The notes beneath the pieces are model-generated. The model was given only the letters and a program-made list of their open reading frames with translations, was not told the DNA's origin and did not search any database. DNA of 64,000 bases from assembly GCA_943788115.1 (NCBI GenBank), contig CALSPA010000008.1, positions 1 to 64,000 of the forward strand, read 5' to 3'. The position numbers were made by a program, and so were the translations under genes. The stretch is from an uncultured Flavobacteriales bacterium. Lineage in GTDB: Bacteria > Bacteroidota > Bacteroidia > Flavobacteriales_D > Parvicellaceae. Shown piece after piece: positions 25,156 to 34,773 of this stretch; the stretch's first letter is position 1, and each line of letters starts with the position of its first letter.

Positions 25156-26568
25156 CTAATCTTTATATTGTGCAATGATATCAACAATTTCTTGAATATC
25201 TCTAGCTTGTGGATATATTTCGAATAGTTTAGTAATAGTTTTTTTATCTTTTTTCAAAATGTGATGCAATTTGATAGACGCTTCATTTAATTTATCATCT
25301 GCCAATAATAAAGCTATCAACCTAAAACTCAAATCTTCTTCCTCTCCATTATTTTTAATTGCTGTTCTTACAGTATTTATTGCCTTTTTGGGAGCATTGT
25401 TTTCAAATAAAAAGTTAGAATAGTCTATCCATGCATCAACATTATTAGGTTCTAATTCAACAACCTTTTTAAAAGCATTTTCAGCATCATTAGTTCTTAA
25501 TAATTTTTGTAAAATTTCTGCATATATGTACCAATATTCAGCATTTTCGGGATCAAATTTAAGTGCCTTTTCAATGAATTTAATTGCATCAATAGATTGA
25601 TTCTTCAAATCTTTCACAACTCCTATTCCAACCCATGCATCAGTCTGGTAAGAGTCCAATTCTATGCTTTTTTCATAAAAAGTTAATGCTTTGTCATACT
25701 CACCAATCTTCTCATAACATTCTCCAATGGTACAATAAGCATAAGAATGGGGTTGTTCTATTTTAAAAGTTTCATTAAATAAATCAATTGCTTTTCTATA
25801 TTCTTTTTTCTGAATATGAACATTTGCTTTCCCATAGTAAGACGCACTAAAATTTTCATTAATAGCAATGGACAAATCAAAAGCAAAAATTGATTCGTCA
25901 GCATAAGACAACCTATTATAAATAGTTCCAAGATTAAACCAAGCTAGGTATGAGTAAGGGGTTTCGTTAACAAGTTCATTAAAAAACAATAACGCTTCAG
26001 AATCTCTATCAACTTCATTGTAGGCCACTCCTAACTCCAACAAAGTAGATTCGTTATTAGGGTTAATCAATAACAGGTCTTGCATTACATCAATAGCCAT
26101 TTCACAATTACCCATGTTTTGAAATTCATAAGCTAACTCCATGAGCAACCCTTCAGTTTCCTCTTCTAAACAATCCGATGAAGAGTAAAATACTTCAGTA
26201 AAATGATTTGCAGCAATTTTATAATACCCTTGTCTTGAGTTCAGTCTTCCAAGAGCCATTAATAATTCTCTATTTGATGGGTTCATAGTTAGAATACCAT
26301 TCAAAAGATCGATACCTTTTAAATACAATTTTTCAAGTGAGTAAAACTCTGCTAGAATTAATGATAAAGATAAATTTTTCGGATGCTGAATAAGACCTTT
26401 AACAACAGCTAAACGTGCTTTGTCTTTAAATTCTATATCTAAATAGTAATTGATAATAACTTCATAGTCTTCAACGTCAAAAAATGAGAAAGACTCATTT
26501 TCTATCATTCGTTCAAACTGAACAACTTTATCTAAGGAAAAACTATCATTACTTTCTTCTTCAAACAT
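25156..26568 (-). CDS. Tetratricopeptide-repeat protein
   Basis: 470 aa consisting of about ten TPR helix pairs, for example AIDVMQDLLLINPNNESTLL, ESIFAFDLSIAINENFSASY and KALTFYEKSIELDSYQTDAW. No signal peptide or enzymatic domain is seen, so it is a cytoplasmic scaffold. It is first in the minus-strand operon leading through comA, rhodanese, DUF368, aroE and uvrB. Partner proteins are unknown. The 196-bp gap to glmM must hold divergent promoters, but I see no clear consensus. Confidence 0.88.
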   Translation of the reverse strand: MFEEESNDSFSLDKVVQFERMIENESFSFFDVEDYEVIINYYLDIEFKDKARLAVVKGLIQHPKNLSLSLILAEFYSLEKLYLKGIDLLNGILTMNPSNRELLMALGRLNSRQGYYKIAANHFTEVFYSSSDCLEEETEGLLMELAYEFQNMGNCEMAIDVMQDLLLINPNNESTLLELGVAYNEVDRDSEALLFFNELVNETPYSYLAWFNLGTIYNRLSYADESIFAFDLSIAINENFSASYYGKANVHIQKKEYRKAIDLFNETFKIEQPHSYAYCTIGECYEKIGEYDKALTFYEKSIELDSYQTDAWVGIGVVKDLKNQSIDAIKFIEKALKFDPENAEYWYIYAEILQKLLRTNDAENAFKKVVELEPNNVDAWIDYSNFLFENNAPKKAINTVRTAIKNNGEEEDLSFRLIALLLADDKLNEASIKLHHILKKDKKTITKLFEIYPQARDIQEIVDIIAQYKD

Positions 26569-26764
26569 AGTTTAATATATATCTATGCTTAACAAAATTA
26601 TTCATATACAAACACCCCCGACACAAACCCGCCTCACCTTTTCCACAATTAAATTAACACTACCATTTAAGTTGTTGTATATCTGCACATTAAAAAAAAA
26701 TATTTTATTTAAGTTGGTCAATTCATTATGATTATATTCGGAAAAAATTTGAATCACACATAAA

Positions 26765-28150
26765 ATGACACTAATAAAATCAATTTCTGGAATTAGAGGC
26801 ACCATTGGAGGTAGTCCTGGAAACGCACTTACCCCAATAGATATAGTTAAATTTTCTGCAGCATTTGGAATGTGGGTTAAAAGTAGATTTCCAAATCAAA
26901 AATCTACAATTGTGATTGGAAGAGACGCTAGAATATCTGGTGAAATGGTAAGGAACCTATGCGTTTCCACATTAACAGGACTTGGAATTAACGTTATTGA
27001 CCTTGGCCTCTCTACCACTCCAACTGTTGAAATAGCAACTGCCAGTGAAAATGCTCAAGGCGGAATAATCTTAACAGCAAGTCACAATCCCAAACAATGG
27101 AACGCATTAAAGCTTCTTAATGAGAAAGGTGAGTTTATTTCTGCAAAAGACGGTGAAAAACTTTTAAATATTATTAAAAAAGACATTTACTCCTTTAGTG
27201 AAGTAGATGACTTAGGTACAATTAAAACTGACAATACTTATTTTAAAAAACACATAGATGAAGTATTAAATCTAGACTTAGTAGACAAAACACTAATAAA
27301 AAAAGCTAATTTAAAAGTAGTTATTGACTGTGTAAACAGTACTGGAGGAATTGTACTCCCTCAATTATTACAAGCTTTAGGAGTAAAAGAAGTAATAAAT
27401 TTATATTGTGAACCTAACGGAGAATTTCCCCACAACCCAGAACCACTTCCCGAAAATCTTTCTGAAATAAGCAAAGTTGTTATCGAAAATAAAGCTGCAG
27501 TCGGAATTGTTGTAGATCCAGATGTTGATCGTTTAGCAATGGTATGTGAAGATGGAACAATGTTTGGTGAAGAATACACGCTTGTCGCTGTTGCTGATCA
27601 CATTCTTAGCAACACTCCTGGAAACACAGTATCTAATTTATCTTCCACCAGAGCTTTAAGAGATGTAACTGAAGCTCACCAATCTAATTACCAAGCATCA
27701 GCTGTAGGAGAAGTCAATGTTGTTGAAAAAATGAAAGCAACAAATGCAGTAATAGGTGGTGAAGGAAACGGAGGTATTATCTACCCTACATCTCATTACG
27801 GAAGAGATGCTCTAGTCGGAATTGGTCTATTTTTAACATTGTTAGCTAAAAAGAATATTAAAGCCAGTGAATTAAGAGACAGCTATCCAAAATATGTTAT
27901 TTCCAAAAACAAAATTCAGCTAACTCCAGAAATAGATGTGGATAAAATCTTAGTTGAAATGAAAGCTAAATATGCTAAATACCCAGTAAACACAATTGAT
28001 GGAGTTAAAATTGAATTGGAGAACGAATGGGTTCATTTAAGAAAATCCAATACAGAACCTATCATTAGGATTTATGCAGAAAGTTCATCATCCACAAATG
28101 CAAATGCCCTTGGAGAACGATTTATTAATGAAATTAAGAGCCTTATTTAA
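26765..28150 (+). CDS. glmM: Phosphoglucosamine mutase (alpha-D-phosphohexomutase family)
   Basis: 461 aa with four-domain phosphohexomutase layout. The phosphoserine loop is TASHNPKQWNALK (Ser106), the metal-binding loop VDPDVDRLAMV, the sugar-binding loop GEGNGGIIYP and the phosphate-binding loop LRKSNTEPIIRIYAES. It starts ISGIRGTIGG, as in Bacteroidota GlmM. It should convert glucosamine-6-phosphate to glucosamine-1-phosphate for UDP-GlcNAc; a broader phosphomannomutase role cannot be excluded. Cysteine desulfurase follows after 50 bases. Confidence 0.88.
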   Translation: MTLIKSISGIRGTIGGSPGNALTPIDIVKFSAAFGMWVKSRFPNQKSTIVIGRDARISGEMVRNLCVSTLTGLGINVIDLGLSTTPTVEIATASENAQGGIILTASHNPKQWNALKLLNEKGEFISAKDGEKLLNIIKKDIYSFSEVDDLGTIKTDNTYFKKHIDEVLNLDLVDKTLIKKANLKVVIDCVNSTGGIVLPQLLQALGVKEVINLYCEPNGEFPHNPEPLPENLSEISKVVIENKAAVGIVVDPDVDRLAMVCEDGTMFGEEYTLVAVADHILSNTPGNTVSNLSSTRALRDVTEAHQSNYQASAVGEVNVVEKMKATNAVIGGEGNGGIIYPTSHYGRDALVGIGLFLTLLAKKNIKASELRDSYPKYVISKNKIQLTPEIDVDKILVEMKAKYAKYPVNTIDGVKIELENEWVHLRKSNTEPIIRIYAESSSSTNANALGERFINEIKSLI

Positions 28151-28200
28151 CTTACTTTTTTTTTAAAATACTTGAACTAACTTTACACAAAATTCATTAA

Positions 28201-29340
28201 ATGAAAAATATTTATTTAGATAATGCAGCTACAACTCCTTTAGCTCCAGAAGTTCTAGAAGCCATGCTTCCTTTTCTCGAAAATGATTTTGGAAACCCTT
28301 CAAGTACTCATTCTTTTGGAAGAAAAACTAAAAACGCCATTGAGATAACAAGAAAAAAAATTGCTGACTACATTAAAGCTGAACCTAGTGAAATAGTTTT
28401 CACTTCCGGAGGAACTGAAGCAGATAACATGGCTTTAAGATGTGCTGTTGCTGACCTAGGAGTTAAAAGAATTATTACCTCATGCATTGAACACCATGCT
28501 GTAGGCCATACGGCTAATCATCTAAAAGATTCTTGTAACATAAAAATTGACCTTGTTAAAATTAACGACAACGGACATGTAGACATTGAACATTTAGAAG
28601 AGCTTCTAAAGGAAAGTACAATTACGATTGTATCTCTTATGCATGCAAATAACGAGATTGGCAACCTTCTTGATTTAAAGAAAGTTAGCCTACTATGTAA
28701 AAAACACAACGCATATTTCCATTCTGACACTGTTCAAACCATGGGTCACTACAACTTCGACCTGAAAGATTTAGACATTGATTTTATAACTTGTGCAGCT
28801 CATAAATTCCATGGCCCAAAAGGAGTTGGTTTCCTATACATAAAAAGAAACACACAAATCAATCAACTAATAACAGGAGGCTCACAAGAAAGAAAACTAA
28901 GAGGTGGCACAGAAAATCTTTATGGAATTGTTGGTATGGGAAAAGCAATGGAATTAGCATACTCAGACCTTGAAGAACACCAACAACACGTTCAAGAGCT
29001 AAAATCTTACATGATTAATGAATTATTAAAAATAGATTCTTCTATAACTTTTAATGGAGACATTGCACCCGAAAACAGTTTATACACAGTATTAAACGTT
29101 TGCTTTCCAATTACTCAACAAAGCAGCATGATGCTGTTCAGTCTAGATATTAGTGGAATTGCAGCCTCTGGAGGAAGCGCGTGCTCATCTGGTGCCACTG
29201 CAGGATCTCACGTACTCGCTTCGCTTCCCTATTCTGACAAATGTCAATCCATAAGATTTTCTTTTAGCCGATACACAACAAAAGAAGAAATAGATTTTGC
29301 TTTAGATAAAATAAAAAAATTAACAACTATAAGTGCCTAG
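28201..29340 (+). CDS. Cysteine desulfurase (NifS/IscS family, PLP-dependent)
   Basis: 379 aa. It starts IYLDNAATTPLAPEVLEAM. The PLP lysine is Lys202 in CAAHKFHGPKG, and the catalytic cysteine is Cys328 in GGSACSSGATAG, the same position as in E. coli IscS. It releases sulfur from cysteine as a persulfide for Fe-S clusters or tRNA thiolation. No iscU or sufE lies next to it; the acceptor is elsewhere. Its stop overlaps by eight bases the GTG start of the metallo-beta-lactamase gene. Confidence 0.93.
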   Translation: MKNIYLDNAATTPLAPEVLEAMLPFLENDFGNPSSTHSFGRKTKNAIEITRKKIADYIKAEPSEIVFTSGGTEADNMALRCAVADLGVKRIITSCIEHHAVGHTANHLKDSCNIKIDLVKINDNGHVDIEHLEELLKESTITIVSLMHANNEIGNLLDLKKVSLLCKKHNAYFHSDTVQTMGHYNFDLKDLDIDFITCAAHKFHGPKGVGFLYIKRNTQINQLITGGSQERKLRGGTENLYGIVGMGKAMELAYSDLEEHQQHVQELKSYMINELLKIDSSITFNGDIAPENSLYTVLNVCFPITQQSSMMLFSLDISGIAASGGSACSSGATAGSHVLASLPYSDKCQSIRFSFSRYTTKEEIDFALDKIKKLTTISA

Positions 29341-30112
29341 CGATAACTTAATAGTAAACTTTTTAGGAACTGGAACATCCCAAGGTGTTCCTGTAATTGG
29401 ATGTCATTGTGACGTTTGCTCATCGACAACTGATAAAAATAATCGTTTAAGGTCTTCTATCCATATATTAAAAAAAAACACTTCTATAGTCATTGACACA
29501 GGCCCAGACTTTAGACAGCAAATGCTAAATAATAAAATCGAAAAATTAGATGCTGTTTTATTCACTCATGAACACAAAGATCATGTTGCTGGACTAGATG
29601 ATATTAGAGCATTTAATTTCCTTCAAAAAAAACCAATAGACATATTTTGTAGCGACCATGTCTTTGAGTGTTTAAAAAGGGAGTACCGTTACATCTTTGA
29701 TGATGATTTTAATTACCCTGGCATTCCTAAAGTGAATAGATTTAACTTAGAAAACACAACTTTCAGCTACAAAGATTTAAAGATTCAACCCATTCAGGTG
29801 ATGCATTATAAATTACCAGTTTTTGGATTTAGAATTGAAAAATTCTGCTACATCACTGATGCCAGTTTCATTGATTTGAAAGAAAAAGAAAAATTAAGAA
29901 ACCTTGATGTACTTGTAATTAATGCTCTTAGAAAAGAAAAACACATTTCTCATTTCAATTTAGAAGAAGCATTAAATCTAATAAAAGAACTCAAACCAAA
30001 ACAAGCATATTTGACTCACATATCACACCTTCTTGGTTCTCACGAAGAAATATCCAAAGAATTACCAAAAAACGTTTTCCTTTCATACGACAACTTAAGC
30101 CTAACTTTATAA
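29333..30112 (+). CDS. Metallo-beta-lactamase fold hydrolase (PhnP/lipoate-ligase-associated type)
   Basis: 259 aa from GTG 29333, overlapping the previous gene. FLGTGTSQGVPVIGCHCDVC carries the glycine-rich strand and Cys residues. The metal sites are THEHKDHVAGLD, with further His in VMHYK and LTHISHLLGSHEE, and Asp in YITDAS. This matches PhnP-like phosphodiesterases that cleave cyclic or diester phosphates. Substrate unknown. It lies two bases before trmD, so glmM to trmD may be one transcription unit. Cytoplasmic. Confidence 0.88.
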   Translation: MPSDNLIVNFLGTGTSQGVPVIGCHCDVCSSTTDKNNRLRSSIHILKKNTSIVIDTGPDFRQQMLNNKIEKLDAVLFTHEHKDHVAGLDDIRAFNFLQKKPIDIFCSDHVFECLKREYRYIFDDDFNYPGIPKVNRFNLENTTFSYKDLKIQPIQVMHYKLPVFGFRIEKFCYITDASFIDLKEKEKLRNLDVLVINALRKEKHISHFNLEEALNLIKELKPKQAYLTHISHLLGSHEEISKELPKNVFLSYDNLSLTL

Positions 30113-30114
30113 TT

Positions 30115-30789
30115 ATGAGAATAGACATCCTTTCTGCAGTACCTAGTCTTCTGGAGAGCCCTTTTAATGATTCTATTTTGAAAAGAGCTCAAGAAAAAAA
30201 GATTGTAGAAATTAAAGTCCATAATATTCGAGACTACTCTACAAACAAACAAAAAAGTATTGACGACTATGCTTTTGGAGGAGGGGCAGGAATGGTTTTA
30301 TGCATAGAGCCTATTCATAAATGCATTTTAAAATTACAGGAAGAAAGAAAATATGATGAGATTATTTATATGAGTCCTGATGGTGAGTTATTGAATCAAT
30401 CGATTTGTAATCAAATGTCATCTTCTTACAAGAACATTATTATTATATGTGGACACTATAAAGGAATAGACGAAAGATTAAGAGATCAAATTGTAACAAG
30501 AGAAATATCTATAGGAGACTATGTACTTTCTGGTGGTGAATTAGCTGCCGCAGTACTAACAGATGCCATTATAAGACTAATACCTGGAGTTTTAAACAAT
30601 GAAACATCTGCTTTAACCGATTCTTTTCAAGATAATTTACTTGCACCTCCAGTTTACACAAGACCTGCAGTTTATAACAACTGGAAAGTTCCTGAGATTT
30701 TAACTTCTGGAAACCTAAAAGCTATTGAAGAATGGAGACATGAAAAATCAATCTTAAGAACTAAAGAGAAACGTCCAGACTTACTTTAG
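30115..30789 (+). CDS. trmD: tRNA (guanine37-N1)-methyltransferase
   Basis: 224 aa with SPOUT fold. It starts MRIDILSAVPSLLESPFNDS, has YAFGGGAGMVLCIEPI, and the trefoil-knot SAM site IICGHYKGIDERLRDQ and EISIGDYVLSGGELA; the C-terminal helical domain ends LRTKEKRPDLL. It methylates G37 next to the anticodon and prevents frameshifting. rplS, often next to trmD in other phyla, is 3.6 kb downstream here. Convergent with the DAHPS-CM gene after ten bases. Confidence 0.96.
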   Translation: MRIDILSAVPSLLESPFNDSILKRAQEKKIVEIKVHNIRDYSTNKQKSIDDYAFGGGAGMVLCIEPIHKCILKLQEERKYDEIIYMSPDGELLNQSICNQMSSSYKNIIIICGHYKGIDERLRDQIVTREISIGDYVLSGGELAAAVLTDAIIRLIPGVLNNETSALTDSFQDNLLAPPVYTRPAVYNNWKVPEILTSGNLKAIEEWRHEKSILRTKEKRPDLL

Positions 30790-30799
30790 TAAGTTAAAA

Positions 30800-31888
30800 T
30801 TACTTATCAATTTTAAAAGCAGTTTGTTTATTAATTGATTCCTGATGGATAGCAGAAAAAACTTTAGAAATAAAACTAGAGCTTAAACCCTCTCCAGCCC
30901 CTAATTCCAATGTCCTTTTAACTATTACCTCCCACCTTTTGGGTTGTAAAATTGTTATATTATTTAAACTTTTATACTTACCGATATGATTAGCTACTTT
31001 CATTCTTTCACCCAAAACATTTATTAATTCCGAATCAAAATGATCAATCTGGTTTCGTAACACCTTTAATTCATTTTTTATTTCAAGATTATCAACCTCA
31101 ACAACTTTGAGAACTAGTTTTTCTAAAATAATTTTTAATTGAGCAGGCGTTATTTGTTGTTCCGAATCACTCCATGCATTATCAGGATCAATATGACTCT
31201 CAATCATTAACCCGTCATAATTCAAATCCATGGCCTTTTGAGAAATTTCTTGGATCATACTTCTCTTTCCTCCTATATGACTTGGATCACAAATCATGGG
31301 GATTAAAGGCATTCTTTGCCTTAATTCAATGGGTAGCTCCCACATTGGTTTATTTCTGTAAACAGATTTATCGTAAGTTGAAAAACCTCTGTGAACAGCC
31401 GCAATTTTACTAATCCCAGCACCCTGAATTCTTTCAATAGCACCTTGCCATAAATCTACATCTGGATTAATTGGGTTTTTAACAAAAATCGGAACATCAA
31501 CTCCTTTTAAAGAGTCTGCTATTTCCTGAATAGAGAATGGATTCACACTTGTTCTAGCACCAATCCATAAGATATCAATATCAGAATTAAGGGCCTGATC
31601 AACATGCTTTGAATTGGCAACCTCAATGGCTGTTTTAAACCCATACTCCCTTTTTAGTAATTGTAACCAAGGCAGACCTATTGAACCAACTCCTTCAAAA
31701 GAATTTGGACGAGTTCTAGGTTTCCATATACCAGCTCTAAAAACATCTACCCCCAGATTTTTTAGCTCTTTTCCTATAGATAAAATTTGACTTTCAGATT
31801 CAGCACTGCAAGGACCAGAAATGATTAAAGGTTGATTATCTGAGTTAATATTCCAATTGTCAAAAATTGTTTCTTTTTTATTATCCAT
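30800..31888 (-). CDS. Bifunctional DAHP synthase / chorismate mutase
   Basis: 362 aa. Residues about 15-265 are a KDO8P-synthase-type DAHP synthase: ISGPCSAESESQIL, GARTSVNPFSIQE, AVHRGFSTYDKSVYRN, CDPSHIGGKRSM. Residues about 270-355 are an AroQ chorismate mutase (LRNQIDHFDSELINVLGERM, KYKSLNN). The order synthase then mutase is the usual Bacteroidota arrangement. It makes the first shikimate-pathway product and commits chorismate to Phe/Tyr, and the mutase part can mediate feedback control. Divergent from aroA across 181 bp, which must contain both promoters. Confidence 0.93.
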   Translation of the reverse strand: MDNKKETIFDNWNINSDNQPLIISGPCSAESESQILSIGKELKNLGVDVFRAGIWKPRTRPNSFEGVGSIGLPWLQLLKREYGFKTAIEVANSKHVDQALNSDIDILWIGARTSVNPFSIQEIADSLKGVDVPIFVKNPINPDVDLWQGAIERIQGAGISKIAAVHRGFSTYDKSVYRNKPMWELPIELRQRMPLIPMICDPSHIGGKRSMIQEISQKAMDLNYDGLMIESHIDPDNAWSDSEQQITPAQLKIILEKLVLKVVEVDNLEIKNELKVLRNQIDHFDSELINVLGERMKVANHIGKYKSLNNITILQPKRWEVIVKRTLELGAGEGLSSSFISKVFSAIHQESINKQTAFKIDK

Positions 31889-32069
31889 GGATATTTCTAT
31901 TAGGAACTTTATTCACTATTTCTTTTTAAATGATTATTCAATTATAAAAATAGAATCATTTTCTCATAAAATGACAATACAATAATAAATAGACTTACTT
32001 TAATAATAAAGTACATTATAATACTTTTACCAATAACTTTAAAAAAGAACTCTTAAATCACAAATCAAT

Positions 32070-33329
32070 TTGGTTTTGGACAAAACAATTAAACCAGCAA
32101 ATAGAATAAGTGGAATAATCAACATTCCATCAAGCAAGAGTCATGCACAAAGAGCAGCCGCTTGTTCATTAATATCTAAGGAAGCAACAACTATCCTCAA
32201 TTTCGGAGATTCTAAAGATGAACTAACAGCTCTCCAAATATTAAAGCAATCAAATAAGATTATTTCTCATGAAAAAAAAATCATAAAAATAGCTTCATCT
32301 TCGAATTTCGACTTTAAAAACAAAAACATTTCTTTCAATGAAGCTGGTTTATCATGTAGATTATTCACGCCTATTTTAGCAAATTCAGAACAACACCTAA
32401 TTCTTAATGGAAATGGTTCTTTACTCAAAAGACCAATGGAAATTTTTAATTCAGTTTTCAAAAAACTTTCAGTTAATTTTTCATCTAAAAACAACAAACT
32501 CCCTTTTACAATTAATGGTCCTATCAACCCTAAATCAATCTCGATAGATGGAAGCCTCAGTTCTCAATTTATTTCTGGATTAATTTATGCTTACGTTGGT
32601 TCAGACAAACTAAAAACTGAAACAATAAAAATTAAAAACCCTAAATCAGTTCCATACATTGAATTAAGTCTTGATGTTCTTAAAAGCTTTGGAGTAGATT
32701 TAAAACTAAATAAAAACACCATTCACTTTAACGGCCCCTACAACTTAAAACCTACCTCAATAAGTATTGAGAATGACTGGAGCAGCGCATCTTTCTTTAT
32801 TGTTGCAGCAGCTATTCTTGGAAACATTACAATTAAAAATATAAATCCAAATTCGAAACAAGCAGACATTAAAATTCTTTCAGTAATCGAAGAATTTGGA
32901 GCAAATGTTTCATGGAATAAAAACGATTTAAACATTAGTAAAAATCAATGCTTGAGTTTTGATTTTGATGCCAGCAACTCTCCCGATCTTTTCCCTCCAC
33001 TTGCTGTTTTAGCAAGTTTTGGGTCAAAAACAAGCTCAATTAAAGGTGTTGAAAGATTATACGCAAAAGAAAGTAATAGAGCTCAAACAATAAAAAGTGA
33101 ATTATCAAAGCTTGGAGCAAACATCAAAATAAGCAAAGACACGATGATGGTTTCACCTAGATCAGCACCTGTAAATTTCAATGTTAGCTCTTGTAATGAT
33201 CATAGAATTGCAATGGCTGCATCAATATTCGCATTAATGCTAAATAAACCAACTCTAATAAAAGATTCAAGTGCTGTAAATAAATCTTTTCCGTCCTTTT
33301 ATAAACTTTTAGATTCTGTAACTTTGTAG
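32070..33329 (+). CDS. aroA: 3-phosphoshikimate 1-carboxyvinyltransferase (EPSP synthase)
   Basis: 419 aa. SSKSHAQRAAACSLIS gives the N-terminal Lys/Ser/Arg site, NEAGLSCRLFTPILA replaces the usual GNAGTAMRP loop, SSQFISGLIYA and SPDLFPPLAVLASF are recognisable, and CNDHRIAMAASI closes the active site. It condenses shikimate-3-phosphate with PEP. No ATG fits the N-terminus; TTG at 32070 or 32076 is the likely start. aroC follows after two bases. The divergent loop sequence is typical of the divergent EPSP synthases in this phylum. Confidence 0.92.
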   Translation: MVLDKTIKPANRISGIINIPSSKSHAQRAAACSLISKEATTILNFGDSKDELTALQILKQSNKIISHEKKIIKIASSSNFDFKNKNISFNEAGLSCRLFTPILANSEQHLILNGNGSLLKRPMEIFNSVFKKLSVNFSSKNNKLPFTINGPINPKSISIDGSLSSQFISGLIYAYVGSDKLKTETIKIKNPKSVPYIELSLDVLKSFGVDLKLNKNTIHFNGPYNLKPTSISIENDWSSASFFIVAAAILGNITIKNINPNSKQADIKILSVIEEFGANVSWNKNDLNISKNQCLSFDFDASNSPDLFPPLAVLASFGSKTSSIKGVERLYAKESNRAQTIKSELSKLGANIKISKDTMMVSPRSAPVNFNVSSCNDHRIAMAASIFALMLNKPTLIKDSSAVNKSFPSFYKLLDSVTL

Positions 33330-33331
33330 AT

Positions 33332-34306
33332 ATGAATACATTTGGCAATAATTTTAGGGTAAGTATTTTTGGAGAGTCACATGGGAAAACAATGGGTATA
33401 ACCATAGATAATGTGCCTCCAGGAATTGATATTGATGCAGATGATTTCATGAAAGATATTGACAGGAGAAGACCAGGGAAAAAAGGAACTACAACGAGAA
33501 AAGAATCTGATCAACCAATTTTTGCATCTGGATTATTTAATGGTAAAACCACAGGAGCTCCATTAACAATTCTAATTGAAAATTCCAATACAAGATCTTT
33601 AGATTATCAAAAAACAAAATCATTTCACAGACCTGGACACGCAGACTTTGTTGCCAATGAAAAATTCAAGGGGTTTCAAGATTATCGAGGAGGAGGGCAT
33701 TTTTCTGGACGACTTACCGTGCTTCTTGTTTGTGCAGGCGTAATAGCAAAAAAAATACTAAATACAATCTCTATTAAAGCAGAAATTATTGAAATTGCTG
33801 GAGAGTCAAACATTCAAAAAGGACTTCAAAAAGGAATTGAGAATCAAGACAGTGTTGGGGGAATTGTAGAGTGTAAAATAAAAGATGTCCCTACTGGATG
33901 GGGAGAACCTTTTTTCGACTCTGCTGAATCAGTTTTAGCTCATGCTGTTTTTGCTATTCCAGCAGTAAGAGGCATAGAATTCGGAACTGGTTTTAAAGCA
34001 ACTAAATTGTTTGGATCTCAGCACAATGACACCTATTCAGACAAAAATGGAACTACAAAAACTAATCATTCTGGAGGGATTACAGGTGGAATAACAAATG
34101 GAAATGAGTTGGTTTTTAGAATCGGCATTAAACCAACCTCAAGCATTGGAAAAACTCAATCTAGTTGGAACAACGAAGACAATGAAATAAAAGATTTTAA
34201 AATTCAAGGAAGACACGATTTATGTATTGCTTTAAGAGTTCCTGTTGTACTAGAAGCTGTTGCTGCAATAGCCTTGTTAGACCTGAAAATGCAGTCAGTT
34301 AGATAA
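33332..34306 (+). CDS. aroC: Chorismate synthase
   Basis: 324 aa, shorter than the usual 350-360. [56 protein letters not shown] (FMN/EPSP contacts), GSQHND and [18 protein letters not shown] are all intact, so it should be active. It converts EPSP to chorismate with reduced FMN. Tight coupling to aroA (two bases) indicates one operon. Shortening appears to lie in the middle loops and C-terminus. Confidence 0.95.
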   Translation: MNTFGNNFRVSIFGESHGKTMGITIDNVPPGIDIDADDFMKDIDRRRPGKKGTTTRKESDQPIFASGLFNGKTTGAPLTILIENSNTRSLDYQKTKSFHRPGHADFVANEKFKGFQDYRGGGHFSGRLTVLLVCAGVIAKKILNTISIKAEIIEIAGESNIQKGLQKGIENQDSVGGIVECKIKDVPTGWGEPFFDSAESVLAHAVFAIPAVRGIEFGTGFKATKLFGSQHNDTYSDKNGTTKTNHSGGITGGITNGNELVFRIGIKPTSSIGKTQSSWNNEDNEIKDFKIQGRHDLCIALRVPVVLEAVAAIALLDLKMQSVR

Positions 34307-34385
34307 TTTCCTAAATGTTTTCATTTATTTACATTTTTTCTTTGTAATATTGCAACCCGAATTAGGATTGAAGAAAAATTACACC

Positions 34386-34745
34386 ATGGACAAGATAAAA
34401 GAATTAGCTAACGAATTAACACAAGTCAACGAATGGCCTGAATTCGGTGCTGGCGACACATTAAACGTTACTTATAAGATTAAAGAAGGCGACAAAGAAA
34501 GATTACAGTCTTTCAAAGGGACAGTTATTCAGAGAAGAGGAAGCGGAACTACTGAGACTTTTACCATTAGAAAAATTTCTGGTGGAACTGGTGTTGAAAG
34601 AATATTCCCACTAGCATCTCCATTTTTAGAAAAAATTGTAGTTGAAAAACAAGGTGCAGTTCGTAGAGCTAGAATATTCTACTTAAGAGATAGAACAGGA
34701 AAATCTGCTCGTATTAAAGAAAGAAAAAAATATTCAACAAAATAA
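34386..34745 (+). CDS. rplS: 50S ribosomal protein L19
   Basis: 119 aa from ATG 34386 ([20 protein letters not shown]); the frame is open for 12 more codons upstream, but that part does not resemble L19. Core motifs are [50 protein letters not shown] and the basic end. A TAATATTG (34345-34352), close to the TAnnTTTG consensus, may be its promoter, independent of aroC. A strong bidirectional hairpin follows directly. Confidence 0.97.
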   Translation: MDKIKELANELTQVNEWPEFGAGDTLNVTYKIKEGDKERLQSFKGTVIQRRGSGTTETFTIRKISGGTGVERIFPLASPFLEKIVVEKQGAVRRARIFYLRDRTGKSARIKERKKYSTK

Positions 34746-34747
34746 TT

Positions 34748-34773
34748 TAAAGCGGTCAATGACCGCTTTTTTT
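34748..34773. terminator. Bidirectional intrinsic terminator between rplS and hydrolase gene
   Basis: Stem AGCGGTC/GACCGCT (34751-34757 with 34761-34767) with AAT loop, extended by flanking A/T pairs and followed by a run of seven to nine T. It ends rplS transcription and, because A-runs flank the left side, could also stop the convergent transcript. It is one of only two clear intrinsic terminators I can see in the window. Confidence 0.8.

Noticed and set aside
26602..26805. Short minus-strand open frame before glmM
   Set aside because: It overlaps the glmM start, has no signal, start context or family resemblance, and lies mostly in an AT-rich gap.
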